Positions 17,789-27,234 of a stretch of DNA of 64,000 nucleotides are shown here, one piece after another. A program made the translations under genes and the position numbers. The notes under the pieces are model-generated. The model was not told where the DNA came from. It ran no database searches and saw nothing but the letters and a program-made list of their open reading frames with translations. The stretch comes from CAZRCG01 sp964598565 (GTDB lineage: Bacteria > Bdellovibrionota > UBA2394): positions 124,001-188,000 of the forward strand of contig CAZRCG010000004.1 of NCBI GenBank assembly GCA_964598565.1, given 5' to 3'. The first letter of the stretch is position 1, and every line of letters starts with the position of its first letter.

Positions 17789-19999
17789 ATGCATTTGCCC
17801 GCTTTAATTCAGGATCTCGCCATTATTTTAGGCGTGGCAGCTCTCGTCACTTTTATCTTTCATCGCATTCGTCAACCCGTTGTTTTGGGCTATATCATTG
17901 CAGGTTTCATCGTCGGCCCTTTTACTCCGCCGTTTTCGTTCATATCAGACACTCCCAATATTAAAATTCTGGCAGAACTAGGAGTGGTCTTTCTGATGTT
18001 CACTCTTGGCTTAGAATTTAGCTTTCGAAAACTGAGTCGTGTAGGTCTACCTGTTAGCGTATCGGGTCTTTTTCAAATCGTTGTTATGATTGCTCTGGGT
18101 TATGGGGGAGGGCGAGTTCTGGGTTGGTCGACCATTGACAGCTTATTTTTAGGAAGCGCAATATCTATTTCATCCACCACCATTATTATAAAGGCTCTGG
18201 AGGAACTTAAATTAAAGAATCGCCGATTTTCAGAGTTTGTTTTCGGTATACTGATAATAGAAGACTTAGCAGCGATCTTGATTCTGGTACTTCTCTCTGG
18301 CATTGCCATTCGAGGAAGCTTTGAACCCCTTGATATTGTTATCGTACTTGCGAAGCTCGTTTTGGTCGTCAGCTCATGGGCTATCATAGGCTATTTTGTC
18401 GTCCCTCGTTTTGTAAAGGCTGTGGGCAGCTTGGGGAGTGATGAGATGCTGGTCATTCTTTCGCTCGGGCTCTGTCTCATGCTCGTCAGCATCGCGGCCC
18501 GCTTTGAATATTCCAGCGCTCTAGGTGCTTTCATCATGGGATCCATTTTGGCAGAAACCAGAGAAGCGCATCGCATTGAACATTTAGTTAAACCCTTGAG
18601 AGATGTTTTTGGGGCAGTTTTTTTCGTATCTATTGGCATGCTAGTAGATCCCACATTGTTGCTTGAAAACTGGCCGCCCGTTCTATTGGTAACGGCTCTT
18701 GTCATTATTGGAAAAATATTCAGCCTTGTCGTAGGCTCGCTTCTTACGGGTCAACCTATTAAACGCTCCGTCCAGATCGCCTTAAGTATGGCCCAAATTG
18801 GAGAGTTCTCGTTTATTATTGCATCGCTTGGCATGACCTTGGGAGTGATTTCGCCAACGGTATACCCCACAATCGTCGTCGTCTCACTGCTCACCACGTT
18901 CACGACGCCCTATTTTATCAAAGCTTCCTCGACGATCGCACTCAAGCTCGAACATCACTTGCCACTGCGTATTCGCCAGAACATTGAGGCGTATGTCTCA
19001 CGAGTAAACAGTCGACTTCAATCGCCCTCACAAGGTCACAATGCAGACCTTCGCCACTATCTCTCATGGATTTCAAGTGGCATCATTGCCACTGTTATAT
19101 TCGCAGGGGTAGGCCGCTGGCTCGAACCTCATGTGCTTTCGATCTATATTTACGAGCCGTGGATTAAAAGTGTGGCCTGGTTTTCAGCGATCGCGATGTC
19201 GGCTCCCTTCGTGTGGGCGATGCTTTTACTTTTTCGAAAGGCATCGATTGCCGGTCGCTTCCCAGTTCTTATATTCAGTCTTCCCATGACATTTGCGTGG
19301 ATCGGTTTTTTATCGTTAGACTTACTGGAACCCACTCTTGAATCTGCCTTAACTCTTGGAGCGACAGGCATTCTATTTATTGCCTTTCAAAAACGCTTGG
19401 AAGAATCCTACCTATGGTTTGAACGACAGTTTCATCTCACGTTTGAAGAAAGCGATCGAGAAAATGAAAAACATATACGAGCTCAGAAATTGGCCCCCTG
19501 GGATACCCATCTCGTTCGTCTCATTGTCAGCCCCACGTCGGAGATCATTGGAAAAACTTTGCTTCAAGCCAGACTTCGAGAGACCTATGGAGTCAATGTC
19601 GTCGCACTTCATCGTGGCAGTAACGCCCTTGTAGCTCCCCAAAAATCAGAGGTGATTTATCCCTACGATGAACTTCTCTGTCTCGGCTCAGACGATGAGA
19701 TTGAAGCCCTTCGAAATATTCTTGAGACGAAACATGAGCCTTACTCACCCGTTGTCGAGCTAGAGAACTATGATCTACGACCTTTCTTAATTGACGAAAA
19801 ATCTTCTCTGATCGGAAAAACGATTGAATCTTCAGGTATTCGACAAGAGTGGGGGGCCTTGGTTGTGGGCCTTGAGCGTCACGGAAAAAGAAATTTGAAT
19901 CCTGCCGCTACTTTCAAATTTTCTGCGGGCGATCGGCTATGGGTGGTTATGCCCCACAAATTTGTGCGCAACCTTCAGGCCGAGACGAGTGCGACCTAA
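17789..19999 (+). CDS. KefB-like CPA2 cation:proton antiporter with two TrkA-C domains
   Basis: A 736-residue inner-membrane antiporter. Residues 1-390 carry 12-13 helices of the CPA2 exchanger: HRIRQPVVLGYIIAGFIVGP, GVVFLMFTLGLEFSFRKL and the ion-pathway region SISSTTIIIKALEEL. A further hydrophobic block lies at about 430-550. Residues 565-645 (TSEIIGKTLLQARLRETYGVN) and 655-730 (KSSLIGKTIESSGIRQEWGA) are two tandem RCK-C/TrkA-C ligand-binding domains. The Rossmann NAD-binding TrkA-N domain usual in KefB/KefC is missing. Likely K+ or Na+ extrusion gated by a small ligand. The stop is five bases from the convergent cytochrome gene stop. Confidence 0.9.
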   Translation: MHLPALIQDLAIILGVAALVTFIFHRIRQPVVLGYIIAGFIVGPFTPPFSFISDTPNIKILAELGVVFLMFTLGLEFSFRKLSRVGLPVSVSGLFQIVVMIALGYGGGRVLGWSTIDSLFLGSAISISSTTIIIKALEELKLKNRRFSEFVFGILIIEDLAAILILVLLSGIAIRGSFEPLDIVIVLAKLVLVVSSWAIIGYFVVPRFVKAVGSLGSDEMLVILSLGLCLMLVSIAARFEYSSALGAFIMGSILAETREAHRIEHLVKPLRDVFGAVFFVSIGMLVDPTLLLENWPPVLLVTALVIIGKIFSLVVGSLLTGQPIKRSVQIALSMAQIGEFSFIIASLGMTLGVISPTVYPTIVVVSLLTTFTTPYFIKASSTIALKLEHHLPLRIRQNIEAYVSRVNSRLQSPSQGHNADLRHYLSWISSGIIATVIFAGVGRWLEPHVLSIYIYEPWIKSVAWFSAIAMSAPFVWAMLLLFRKASIAGRFPVLIFSLPMTFAWIGFLSLDLLEPTLESALTLGATGILFIAFQKRLEESYLWFERQFHLTFEESDRENEKHIRAQKLAPWDTHLVRLIVSPTSEIIGKTLLQARLRETYGVNVVALHRGSNALVAPQKSEVIYPYDELLCLGSDDEIEALRNILETKHEPYSPVVELENYDLRPFLIDEKSSLIGKTIESSGIRQEWGALVVGLERHGKRNLNPAATFKFSAGDRLWVVMPHKFVRNLQAETSAT

Positions 20000-20004
20000 T
20001 GAAA

Positions 20005-23000
20005 TTAGGGCATTTGCCAATCGGGAGCGTAGCATAGAGTAAGCAAAATATAGCGCCAGGGATCTAGTGGCTTACCCGACTCTCTAGCCTGAGTACCCAG
20101 TGTTCTGAGCGCTTCTACGATCGAATCAGCAGCTTGAGTGCGCCCTGGATAGAACATCTGATAGGCCTTCTGAATATCGGCGTCGGTAGGAATAGGAGCA
20201 CTTGATAGATAACTGAGATCGTTTACATCGAGAGCCGATCGAATGGCGTTTTGCAGAGTGATATCGTCAAATACTAGTACATTGCAGGTTTTTATTCTTT
20301 GACCTTCACGCGGAGTTGAAGTGGTTGGCAATACGGGAGCGTCTTGATCGGCGATATCCACATCAGGGCATGTTGAATTTGTCTCTAATTGCGGATCACA
20401 AGGACCTCCAAATTTCGATAGAGCGTCGTAAATATGAGTCTTGGTAATCGGCCCAGCTTCAGATCCAAAAATGGCATCTAGATAAGACTTAATGTAGTGA
20501 CGGTCTCCTAGACGGATACTCTCTTGGGACGACTGAAAGAGGTTGCCCGTCGTGGCTCGTATAGAAAAGCTGACTCTCGTATCGCTTGTTGTTGTATTGC
20601 CCCGTCCGTCTAAACACTTCACATAGTAGTTATATGATCGTCCGTCGACTAGACCTGTGAGAAGCCCGGAATGAGTCAATCCGGCGTTGGTAGCTGACAG
20701 CAGCCCGTTCATAGAGACAAATGTCGTACCTGGATTACTAGAATACCGACAGGTGGCGCTTTCGTTGGTTGTCACTCGAATCGTGGCCTGAGCTGTCCCT
20801 ACGGCAAGAGAGCCCGAAGGTTGGGGATCTGTCACAATCGGGGGAGCTGTGTCGACATTCGAAAGAACCGAAAACGCGATGCTAAAGTCGCTCATGGTGG
20901 CATTGCCAGCAGCATCTCGACAGCGAACGAAATAGAAATAGTTAAACCCATCTCGCAGTCCATTGATTAGAGCACTATGAGATGTCTTAGAGCCATTCGA
21001 GGAAAGTGTGGACGCCATTGAGGCAAACGCTAGATTCGGAGATGTAGAATAGCGACAGTCGGCCGCTTCGTTCGTGGCCACTGAAATAGTCGCTGATGTC
21101 GTGCCCATAGCCAATACGCCACTCGGTTGCCCACTCGAGATGGCGGGGGGAACAATATCCGTAGGAACCGGCGTCATGTTTCGGACCCAGGCTTCCAGCG
21201 TATTATAGTCTGACTGGGTAAATGCTTGATACAGAGAGCCGCCTACCGGCGCCGGCATATTTGCGACTCCGCCGCTAAATCGCAAACGACGAATGAACGA
21301 GGATTGGCTTGGGTTACCTGCTACAACAAGAGCAAACCGTTGATAGTCAGCATCGCTGTAGTTTCGCCACTCATTGTGGCAGCCAATACACGAAGTCTGA
21401 ATAATCTGGGAAGAAGTCTTTACGGCGTCTGTCGAAAACGTAATTCGGCTATCAGATGTATTCGCATTGCCTGAGTCATCCACACACTTGATGTAGTAAT
21501 TAAAGGTTGAACCGCCTGCTAGATTGGTAAGCACACGGGTATGATCTAGTCGATTACTACTCGCTGTGAGGTTGAGGGTCATAGACGCGTAGGCAACACC
21601 TGCATTCGTCGAATAGCGACATTGCGAAGGCTCATTCGTTCTGACTGAGAGAGTGGTTTGTGTCACGCCCGCTGTCAGCAGACCTTGAGGCGAAAAATTT
21701 GAAAGCGTCGGAGAGCTCGTATCTCCCATCACAGAAAAGGCAATTACAGATTCAGTAGAATCGATAGACGAAGAATTTCGACAGCGAATATAAAACGAAT
21801 AGGCTTGGCCCGCCGTTAAATTGGTCACGGTAGCTGTATGAGAGAGTCCATTGCCTGCGGCATTGAAGTTCGATGTCATGGCCGAATAGAGAGTGCCTGC
21901 AGTTGTCGAATAACGGCAGCTAGAGGCCATCGAGGTTTGCAGCGAAAGAGAGGCTTGAGTTGTTCCCGCCACTAGCGTACCTGCCGGTTGAAGATTAGAA
22001 ATCGTTGGGCCTGACGAGTTGCCATTGACGGAAAAACTCGCGGCAGATTCAGCCGAGACATTGCCTGAACTGTCACGACAACGAACATAATAAAGGAACG
22101 ATCGATCGTTAGAAAGGCCTGTGATCGTGGCTGCATGCGCAAGCCCGTCGGGTGACAAGAGAGTTTGGGGCATGGCTGAAAACGTTTGTCCTCGGGTCGT
22201 AGAGTATCGACACGACGAGAGCTCATCCGTCGTCACTCGCAGGATGGCTTGAGTCGTACCAAAGTTCAAGGTACCACTGGGTTGTAGAGCCGATAAAACA
22301 GGAGGGGCGTTATCATTGGCAACCGCAAAGCTCACCATAGTATCGGTGAGAGATGTATTGCCTTCTTCATCTTGGCATCGCAGGTAATAGGTATAAGAAT
22401 TTCCGTCGGTGAGCCCAGAGATCTGACTTTGATGGCGTAAGCCAGCATGGTCTCGTTCCAAAATAATAGTCATGGATTCAAAGGAACTATTGGGCGATGT
22501 CGCATATCGGCACTCCGCTTTTTCATCGGTCGTGAGGGCCAGTGTGGTTGTGGCTGTTTGAGATGCCAGAATGCCTGAAGGGCTAAGGTTGCTCAGACGA
22601 GGTGGGATAAAATCAGCGGCTGGCATTTGATCAATCCACTGTCGCAGCACTTCAAATTCTGCCCTCGTAAATTGACTAAATAAATACGTGTCGCTGGGCA
22701 TATTGGCCAGTGAACCACCGTAACCAAATTTAGAACGAATAAGGAGAGGCGAGTTTTCTGGGTCGCCTGCGACTACGAGGCCTAATTTTTGCCACTCTTT
22801 GTTCGTTTTGATCGACTTCCAAGTGTCATGATAGTTTGTATGACAATCGCTACAGTATTTAGTGATAACGTTTTTGACCGGCCCTGAGATCTCAGTGCTG
22901 GCATCAACATCATCGCTGTTTGTTTTTTTGATCGAATCACCCACAAAAGTTCCTAGAGAGGCATCTTGCATCGTACAGCTTGATATCAGCAGACCTAAGA

Positions 23001-23064
23001 GGGCCGCCATTAAAGCGCCATCATTCGAGCCTAGCCATCCCCTGCCGCAAGGGTTATGCGACAT
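20005..23064 (-). CDS. Diheme lipoprotein with six Ig-like repeats
   Basis: From the ATG at 23064, which has GGAGGAC upstream (an in-frame start at 23181 lacks a signal), this is a 1019-residue lipoprotein (LLISSC, Cys30). A first c-type haem domain has CSDCH at 71-75 and a downstream ANMPSD that could supply an axial Met. Four repeats of about 90 residues follow, then a second haem domain (CIGCH near 559-563, ANMPAP), two more repeats and a 190-residue unknown tail. Each repeat starts PSGxL, has CRYST and ends YYVRCRDxxGN, so it probably has one disulfide and an FN3/Ig-like fold. The haem domains resemble planctomycete-type cytochromes. It is the last gene of a three-gene operon and would be an envelope electron carrier. 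Confidence 0.85.
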   Translation of the reverse strand: MSHNPCGRGWLGSNDGALMAALLGLLISSCTMQDASLGTFVGDSIKKTNSDDVDASTEISGPVKNVITKYCSDCHTNYHDTWKSIKTNKEWQKLGLVVAGDPENSPLLIRSKFGYGGSLANMPSDTYLFSQFTRAEFEVLRQWIDQMPAADFIPPRLSNLSPSGILASQTATTTLALTTDEKAECRYATSPNSSFESMTIILERDHAGLRHQSQISGLTDGNSYTYYLRCQDEEGNTSLTDTMVSFAVANDNAPPVLSALQPSGTLNFGTTQAILRVTTDELSSCRYSTTRGQTFSAMPQTLLSPDGLAHAATITGLSNDRSFLYYVRCRDSSGNVSAESAASFSVNGNSSGPTISNLQPAGTLVAGTTQASLSLQTSMASSCRYSTTAGTLYSAMTSNFNAAGNGLSHTATVTNLTAGQAYSFYIRCRNSSSIDSTESVIAFSVMGDTSSPTLSNFSPQGLLTAGVTQTTLSVRTNEPSQCRYSTNAGVAYASMTLNLTASSNRLDHTRVLTNLAGGSTFNYYIKCVDDSGNANTSDSRITFSTDAVKTSSQIIQTSCIGCHNEWRNYSDADYQRFALVVAGNPSQSSFIRRLRFSGGVANMPAPVGGSLYQAFTQSDYNTLEAWVRNMTPVPTDIVPPAISSGQPSGVLAMGTTSATISVATNEAADCRYSTSPNLAFASMASTLSSNGSKTSHSALINGLRDGFNYFYFVRCRDAAGNATMSDFSIAFSVLSNVDTAPPIVTDPQPSGSLAVGTAQATIRVTTNESATCRYSSNPGTTFVSMNGLLSATNAGLTHSGLLTGLVDGRSYNYYVKCLDGRGNTTTSDTRVSFSIRATTGNLFQSSQESIRLGDRHYIKSYLDAIFGSEAGPITKTHIYDALSKFGGPCDPQLETNSTCPDVDIADQDAPVLPTTSTPREGQRIKTCNVLVFDDITLQNAIRSALDVNDLSYLSSAPIPTDADIQKAYQMFYPGRTQAADSIVEALRTLGTQARESGKPLDPWRYILLTLCYAPDWQMP

Positions 23065-24685
23065 TTTTTGGGTCCTCCACGAGGCTGGTGACACCTGAGT
23101 CGCTGACGGTGACAAGGGATGGCGCTCGCACGGGCGATTCACACCCAACGATCGCTGAAACAGTAGAAGCAACATGTTCATTAGTTACTAGCAAGGCGCT
23201 TGAGAAATCGGTTTGTGTAGGTGCAGCAATACCAAATGTTCCGGTATACGGCTCGGCTCGGCCGACGACATTGATATTACCCATAAACATCGGTTTCTTA
23301 ATTGCACCAGACATAACGGTGACCGAGTTTGCATCGGGAGCATGATCGCTGCCAAGACCGGTATTTTGCGGAGCTCGCTCAAACTCGGCTCCTACTTCAA
23401 CAACGGTTTGTTCCCAAAGTGCCGGGCCCAAAGAACGACGAAATTCATAAAGCATAGCTGCAAGAGCACGAAACTGAAAGCTGTGGCAGATCAGACTTTT
23501 CTGTCGATCGAAACCATCATGCTCGTCGTTGAAGTTTGAAAGCCCTGCGACCGATGGACTGGACCCACCCATCGTAATGGTAGAACTTAAGCCACTCTTG
23601 AGTAAAAATTCAGCGACGGCAAATTGTCCCGCTAAATCTGTTCGAATATTATTACTTGCAATATTGTAAGGAGCAATACCGGCAGGAGGTAAGATATTAG
23701 CCACAGGCTCTTGAGCCGCTCGCCTTTCGAGCTCTCGATATTTATTGTGTAGCTCTGTATAAATCGTTCTTAGATCTCCAAACCCCGTGCGAAATAATTC
23801 TTCGGCTTTGGCTCTGGTTCTAAAAAGCACATCCGCTCCTGGCTTAGAAGTTCGCGCATAGGCGGCCAGATCACTCAGAGCGCTGTTGATAAGCGCATCC
23901 AAACTTTGCCGCTTTGGAGCTTGAGACAAAACTTTCGGATCTACATTTTGAAAAGAACTCATGAGACTATTCAGGGGATCTTGTATGCCTCTTACCAATG
24001 TCACACCCGTACCTTGAAGCGATTGATAAGCGCCCGTTGAAGGATCGCATAAGTTGTCATTAAAGTACGAAGTTCCAACAGCTTGTATCGGAGTAGGTGC
24101 TCGGTCAGCTACCATCCCTGAAATGCTTGGACCCGACCGATTGGGCCTGGGTATGAGCGTAGGCCCAAACTTGTGACCGATATCAAACTGCATGTGAATG
24201 CCGCGCATCATAAGCGTGTTATTTAATAAATCTTTCATCGGAACGCTACCGCCACCAACGACTGGAATGGTGGCAGCCCACAGTGCAGGCAAGTAGATCG
24301 AACGCCCATCTCCTAGGTCAATCAACTCTGAGCGATACGTCGTTTTGGCGTTATCGCCTGTGTAGTGATTCTCAGTAAGCCAGTTGTTTACCGACCCATT
24401 TCTAATAAATGCGTCGCTAGCGCCATTGGGTTGAAGAAAACCATCCCAAACCCACCGAGTCGGCGCTCCTGAATGCAGTATGCATACATAGTTTCTGGTC
24501 GGGGCGGCACTCTGCGCTTGAGCGGAGGCGATCAGGCCATCGGTAAGACCATTGAATAGCACCTTGAGAGGATTATCAAGCGCATAAAATAAACCCGCCG
24601 TGCCCATCATCGAGAGCGCTTGTCGACGGGTTACCGTCTTTCGCTTCTTAGGTTTTGAGCCCTTATGAGTACAAGATTGCTTCAT
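23054..24685 (-). CDS. DUF1552 protein with Tat signal
   Basis: A 543-residue exported protein. Residues 19-60 are a twin-arginine signal: TRRQALSMMG, hydrophobic segment, then ASAQAQ. The mature part matches DUF1552, a family common in planctomycetes and myxobacteria and related to DUF1501 sulfatase-like proteins: NYVCILHSGAP near the start, then MRGIHMQFDIGHKFGPT and GLSNFNDEHDGFDRQKS later. Tat export implies folding, perhaps with a cofactor, before transport. It overlaps the upstream cytochrome gene by four bases and the downstream diheme gene by 11. DUF1552 genes are typically paired with DUF1592/1588 cytochromes; the enzymatic role is unknown. Confidence 0.85.
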   Translation of the reverse strand: MKQSCTHKGSKPKKRKTVTRRQALSMMGTAGLFYALDNPLKVLFNGLTDGLIASAQAQSAAPTRNYVCILHSGAPTRWVWDGFLQPNGASDAFIRNGSVNNWLTENHYTGDNAKTTYRSELIDLGDGRSIYLPALWAATIPVVGGGSVPMKDLLNNTLMMRGIHMQFDIGHKFGPTLIPRPNRSGPSISGMVADRAPTPIQAVGTSYFNDNLCDPSTGAYQSLQGTGVTLVRGIQDPLNSLMSSFQNVDPKVLSQAPKRQSLDALINSALSDLAAYARTSKPGADVLFRTRAKAEELFRTGFGDLRTIYTELHNKYRELERRAAQEPVANILPPAGIAPYNIASNNIRTDLAGQFAVAEFLLKSGLSSTITMGGSSPSVAGLSNFNDEHDGFDRQKSLICHSFQFRALAAMLYEFRRSLGPALWEQTVVEVGAEFERAPQNTGLGSDHAPDANSVTVMSGAIKKPMFMGNINVVGRAEPYTGTFGIAAPTQTDFSSALLVTNEHVASTVSAIVGCESPVRAPSLVTVSDSGVTSLVEDPKNVA

Positions 24686-26274
24686 TGCTCGAGGTCCCTC
24701 ATCCCGCTTTTCTGATAGATATCTAAGTTAAAAATATCTTCGATTAGTTTTCTTAAGCTTTGATGGTTCTTCAGGCTAAGACCTAAATTTACCACTTTAT
24801 TTCGATAATGACGATCGGCAGCGCTGAGAGGTGGGTTTCTAGGATCACCCTCGTCATACAAGGCAACTTTAATACCCGTGAAAAAATTGAAATATCGTGC
24901 TGCGGCGCAGACATAAAGATCATTCTTAGAGGCAATGGCCCTCCCTAATTTCAGTAACGCTTCAGGAGTATCGCTCGCGACGATCTCATCATTGACCAAA
25001 CTTCCATCGTAACTCCGATATCGAAGATGACCCTTAGGAGGTCGTTTGTAGAAATTATTATCTCGGTGAATTAGGTGGTAAGGATCGACCTCTGAGGGCT
25101 GAGAGGGAGATACCATTTTCACCCACGATGTTTTGTCAGTATCATCAAACCCTGGACTAAAGCCCCAGTCTGTTTGAACACCTGTTACAAATACTAAATT
25201 TCGAATCGTAGCCGCCATGGGGTCTATGGTTGCATGACACGACATGCAAGTGGCTGAATCTCGAAAGGGGAGTCGACCACTCGCGCTTGGATACCTCAAG
25301 TGATACTCTTCTACCATGGTATTGACATCGGCAGCCCGAAGCACGGGAAGATCGCGGCACATAAGATCTGAAAAAATATTTTGAGACCAGCGTCGATGCA
25401 TGCGAATCGATGCATTTGATATTGTTGCGAGAGCTTCCGTCGCTCCAGCGCGCTCACCCGACATTGGAAAGCCTGAGTTTCCCCATATGTAAGACTGAAG
25501 TCCCATGATGCCACCGCCAAAAGCTCGTCGGGTATTAGTGATGGCTAAGGTTTGGTTTTGAAGAAGGGCCGATTCCGGAGCGGCCTCCCCAGAATCTTTA
25601 AAGAAGACACTATTAAGTTCTGGAGGAAAAATACTCACACCAATCATAGTACCACGCTGATGACCCGCCAAAGGGGCCGCGAGCTGAGTATGCAGAACTG
25701 CGCTACCTGGAGGCTTAATGGATATCCAAGATCCTTCCGTTCTCAGGCCCCTTACGCCTTGACTCTCTAAAACACTCTCGTCGTAACGACGACCAGGTTC
25801 AAACAACAATCTCGTGACTGCTAAAGCACCCTCCCCCGGATTGTTATGTCTCAACTCACCCGTGGTATATGTGATGGGCCGACTGTCGTAGTTTTTCACT
25901 CGAAACCACGAAAAGTGAAAGTCATAAAAATTGCTCAATATCGATTGAGCATCTGAATCATTGATATTGGCTATTTTTCCGGAGTCAACGAACTGAGCTT
26001 TATCTAAGACTTTCATACAAGCCTCGATGGCTGTGAGACTTCCAGATTTTACGTCTCTCAAGAACGGATGTGAACTTGCCGCTCGTTTGCGAGTGAGATG
26101 CGAGTAGCAGCGATGAAATAGAGCCTCTTGAGATAGTTTTATCTGATGATCTCTAGCGTCTTGAGCCCGCACCTCTTCTAATAGACCGCCTGCAGCTATG
26201 GTCAAAAGACATAAGACAATCTGTCTACCTAAACCAAACGCTCCACTGTAACTATGATCGATAATCACTTGCAC
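24682..26274 (-). CDS. Exported c-type cytochrome, DUF1592/DUF1588-like
   Basis: A 530-residue protein starting at GTG 26274, with a hydrophobic signal region around residues 12-38 ending VRAQD. The segment RRWSQNIFSDLMCRDLPVL (294-312) and the haem site TCMSCHATIDPM (342-353) match the RG-hxxxLLC and CxxCHxxIDPxG pattern of DUF1592/DUF1588 proteins, which are predicted periplasmic cytochromes. Only one haem motif is seen. It is the first gene of the operon and overlaps the DUF1552 gene (ATGA). I infer an electron-transfer module working with the Tat protein and the diheme lipoprotein; the substrate is unknown. Confidence 0.75.
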   Translation of the reverse strand: MQVIIDHSYSGAFGLGRQIVLCLLTIAAGGLLEEVRAQDARDHQIKLSQEALFHRCYSHLTRKRAASSHPFLRDVKSGSLTAIEACMKVLDKAQFVDSGKIANINDSDAQSILSNFYDFHFSWFRVKNYDSRPITYTTGELRHNNPGEGALAVTRLLFEPGRRYDESVLESQGVRGLRTEGSWISIKPPGSAVLHTQLAAPLAGHQRGTMIGVSIFPPELNSVFFKDSGEAAPESALLQNQTLAITNTRRAFGGGIMGLQSYIWGNSGFPMSGERAGATEALATISNASIRMHRRWSQNIFSDLMCRDLPVLRAADVNTMVEEYHLRYPSASGRLPFRDSATCMSCHATIDPMAATIRNLVFVTGVQTDWGFSPGFDDTDKTSWVKMVSPSQPSEVDPYHLIHRDNNFYKRPPKGHLRYRSYDGSLVNDEIVASDTPEALLKLGRAIASKNDLYVCAAARYFNFFTGIKVALYDEGDPRNPPLSAADRHYRNKVVNLGLSLKNHQSLRKLIEDIFNLDIYQKSGMRDLEQ

Positions 26275-26291
26275 AAAGAAATGCCCTCACC

Positions 26292-26311
26292 CTTGCTCAA
26301 GATCTAGCAAG
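26292..26311. repeat. Short hairpin before the cytochrome operon
   Basis: CTTGCT (26292-26297) and AGCAAG (26306-26311) are reverse complements with an 8-base spacer, 17 bases upstream of the operon's GTG. The remaining bases to 26470 show nothing clear. Confidence 0.3.
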
Positions 26312-26470
26312 ATCAATACCGAGAACTTAGCTACGGTAACCTACTGATTTCACGAGATAACTTCACGCTGATACAGCGACAGTCGGGCATAAATGTCGGT
26401 TGAAGTCTTAAAATCTGACAAAAATGGGGCATCGACAAGAGACGGTAGAACCATAAAATTGGCTTGGGAT

Positions 26471-27139
26471 TTATGCGAATGAGCCTGTCACTGGCCTCTC
26501 GAACCTAGCCGAATGAATAGGGATGCCTTTTTCTATAAATTTTCTTTGAAACAATGTTTGAGGATAGTTTTCGAATAGATCGTCTTGCTTACGGAACACT
26601 GCGACAGCAAATCGACGATGGCGCTGCTGTAAATCGAGGAGCGTTTCAAAATATCGGAGGCTGTCTGATCGAAAACAAAATCGTCCCTCTGGTTTAAGCG
26701 CCCGGCTTATGAGCCAAAAACTGAGGGGGGTGATGAGGCGATTTTTCTCGTGACGCGCTTTTGGCCAAGGATCAGGAAACTGCAACCAAATTTCGTCCCA
26801 GACTTTAGCAGGCATGGCTGAAAGAAAGTCCAACCAGTCCATCTGAAGAACCTGAGCAGAGTTGGTTACTCCGGATTCTTGGGGAGATTCAACTTTCTCC
26901 GCAGACTTAAAAGCCCTCTTAAAGCGTCGTTCAACGCCAAGCATAAAGCTGCCGGCCTCCCGCTTGGCTAAGCCTTGAAGAAAATGCCCGTTACCGCAAC
27001 CTAAATCTACGATCGATCGCTTGGTCTTTGCAGGTAACTGCAGAGCTTCACAGTCTTTTTGAATGGAGGCATGGTTTCTTACGCGATCCACATAGGGATT
27101 CAGGGCAGCATTAAACGTCATCGAAAGACAACTATTCAT
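26471..27139 (-). CDS. trmB: tRNA (guanine-N7)-methyltransferase TrmB
   Basis: An SAM-dependent enzyme that forms m7G46 in tRNA. The 222-residue protein has the SAM-binding DLGCGNGHFLQGL (residues 46-58), GVERRFKRAF with the acidic loop end, and the diagnostic WLQFPDPWPKARHEKNRL motif, then the LKPEGRFCFRSD strand. The length is normal. It lies 96 bases after the stop of the preceding minus-strand gene, with a 20-base inverted repeat between them. Confidence 0.95.
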   Translation of the reverse strand: MNSCLSMTFNAALNPYVDRVRNHASIQKDCEALQLPAKTKRSIVDLGCGNGHFLQGLAKREAGSFMLGVERRFKRAFKSAEKVESPQESGVTNSAQVLQMDWLDFLSAMPAKVWDEIWLQFPDPWPKARHEKNRLITPLSFWLISRALKPEGRFCFRSDSLRYFETLLDLQQRHRRFAVAVFRKQDDLFENYPQTLFQRKFIEKGIPIHSARFERPVTGSFA

Positions 27140-27167
27140 GGCTCTAGATTTTGTAAAGGATCACTTG

Positions 27168-27230
27168 ACCCGGATAAATCATAAAATCTGAATCAGTCGC
27201 CAAAGCAAAAATTTTATGATTTATCCGGGT
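27168..27230. repeat. 20-base perfect inverted repeat between an unknown gene and trmB
   Basis: ACCCGGATAAATCATAAAAT (27168-27187) is exactly complementary to 27211-27230, with a 23-base spacer. On the minus strand it begins four bases after the stop of the 791-residue protein gene and ends 28 bases before the trmB start. The stem is AT-rich toward the loop and has no following T-tract, so it is not a classical terminator. It could be an mRNA-stabilising or processing hairpin, or a repeat element. Confidence 0.85.
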
Positions 27231-27234
27231 TGCG

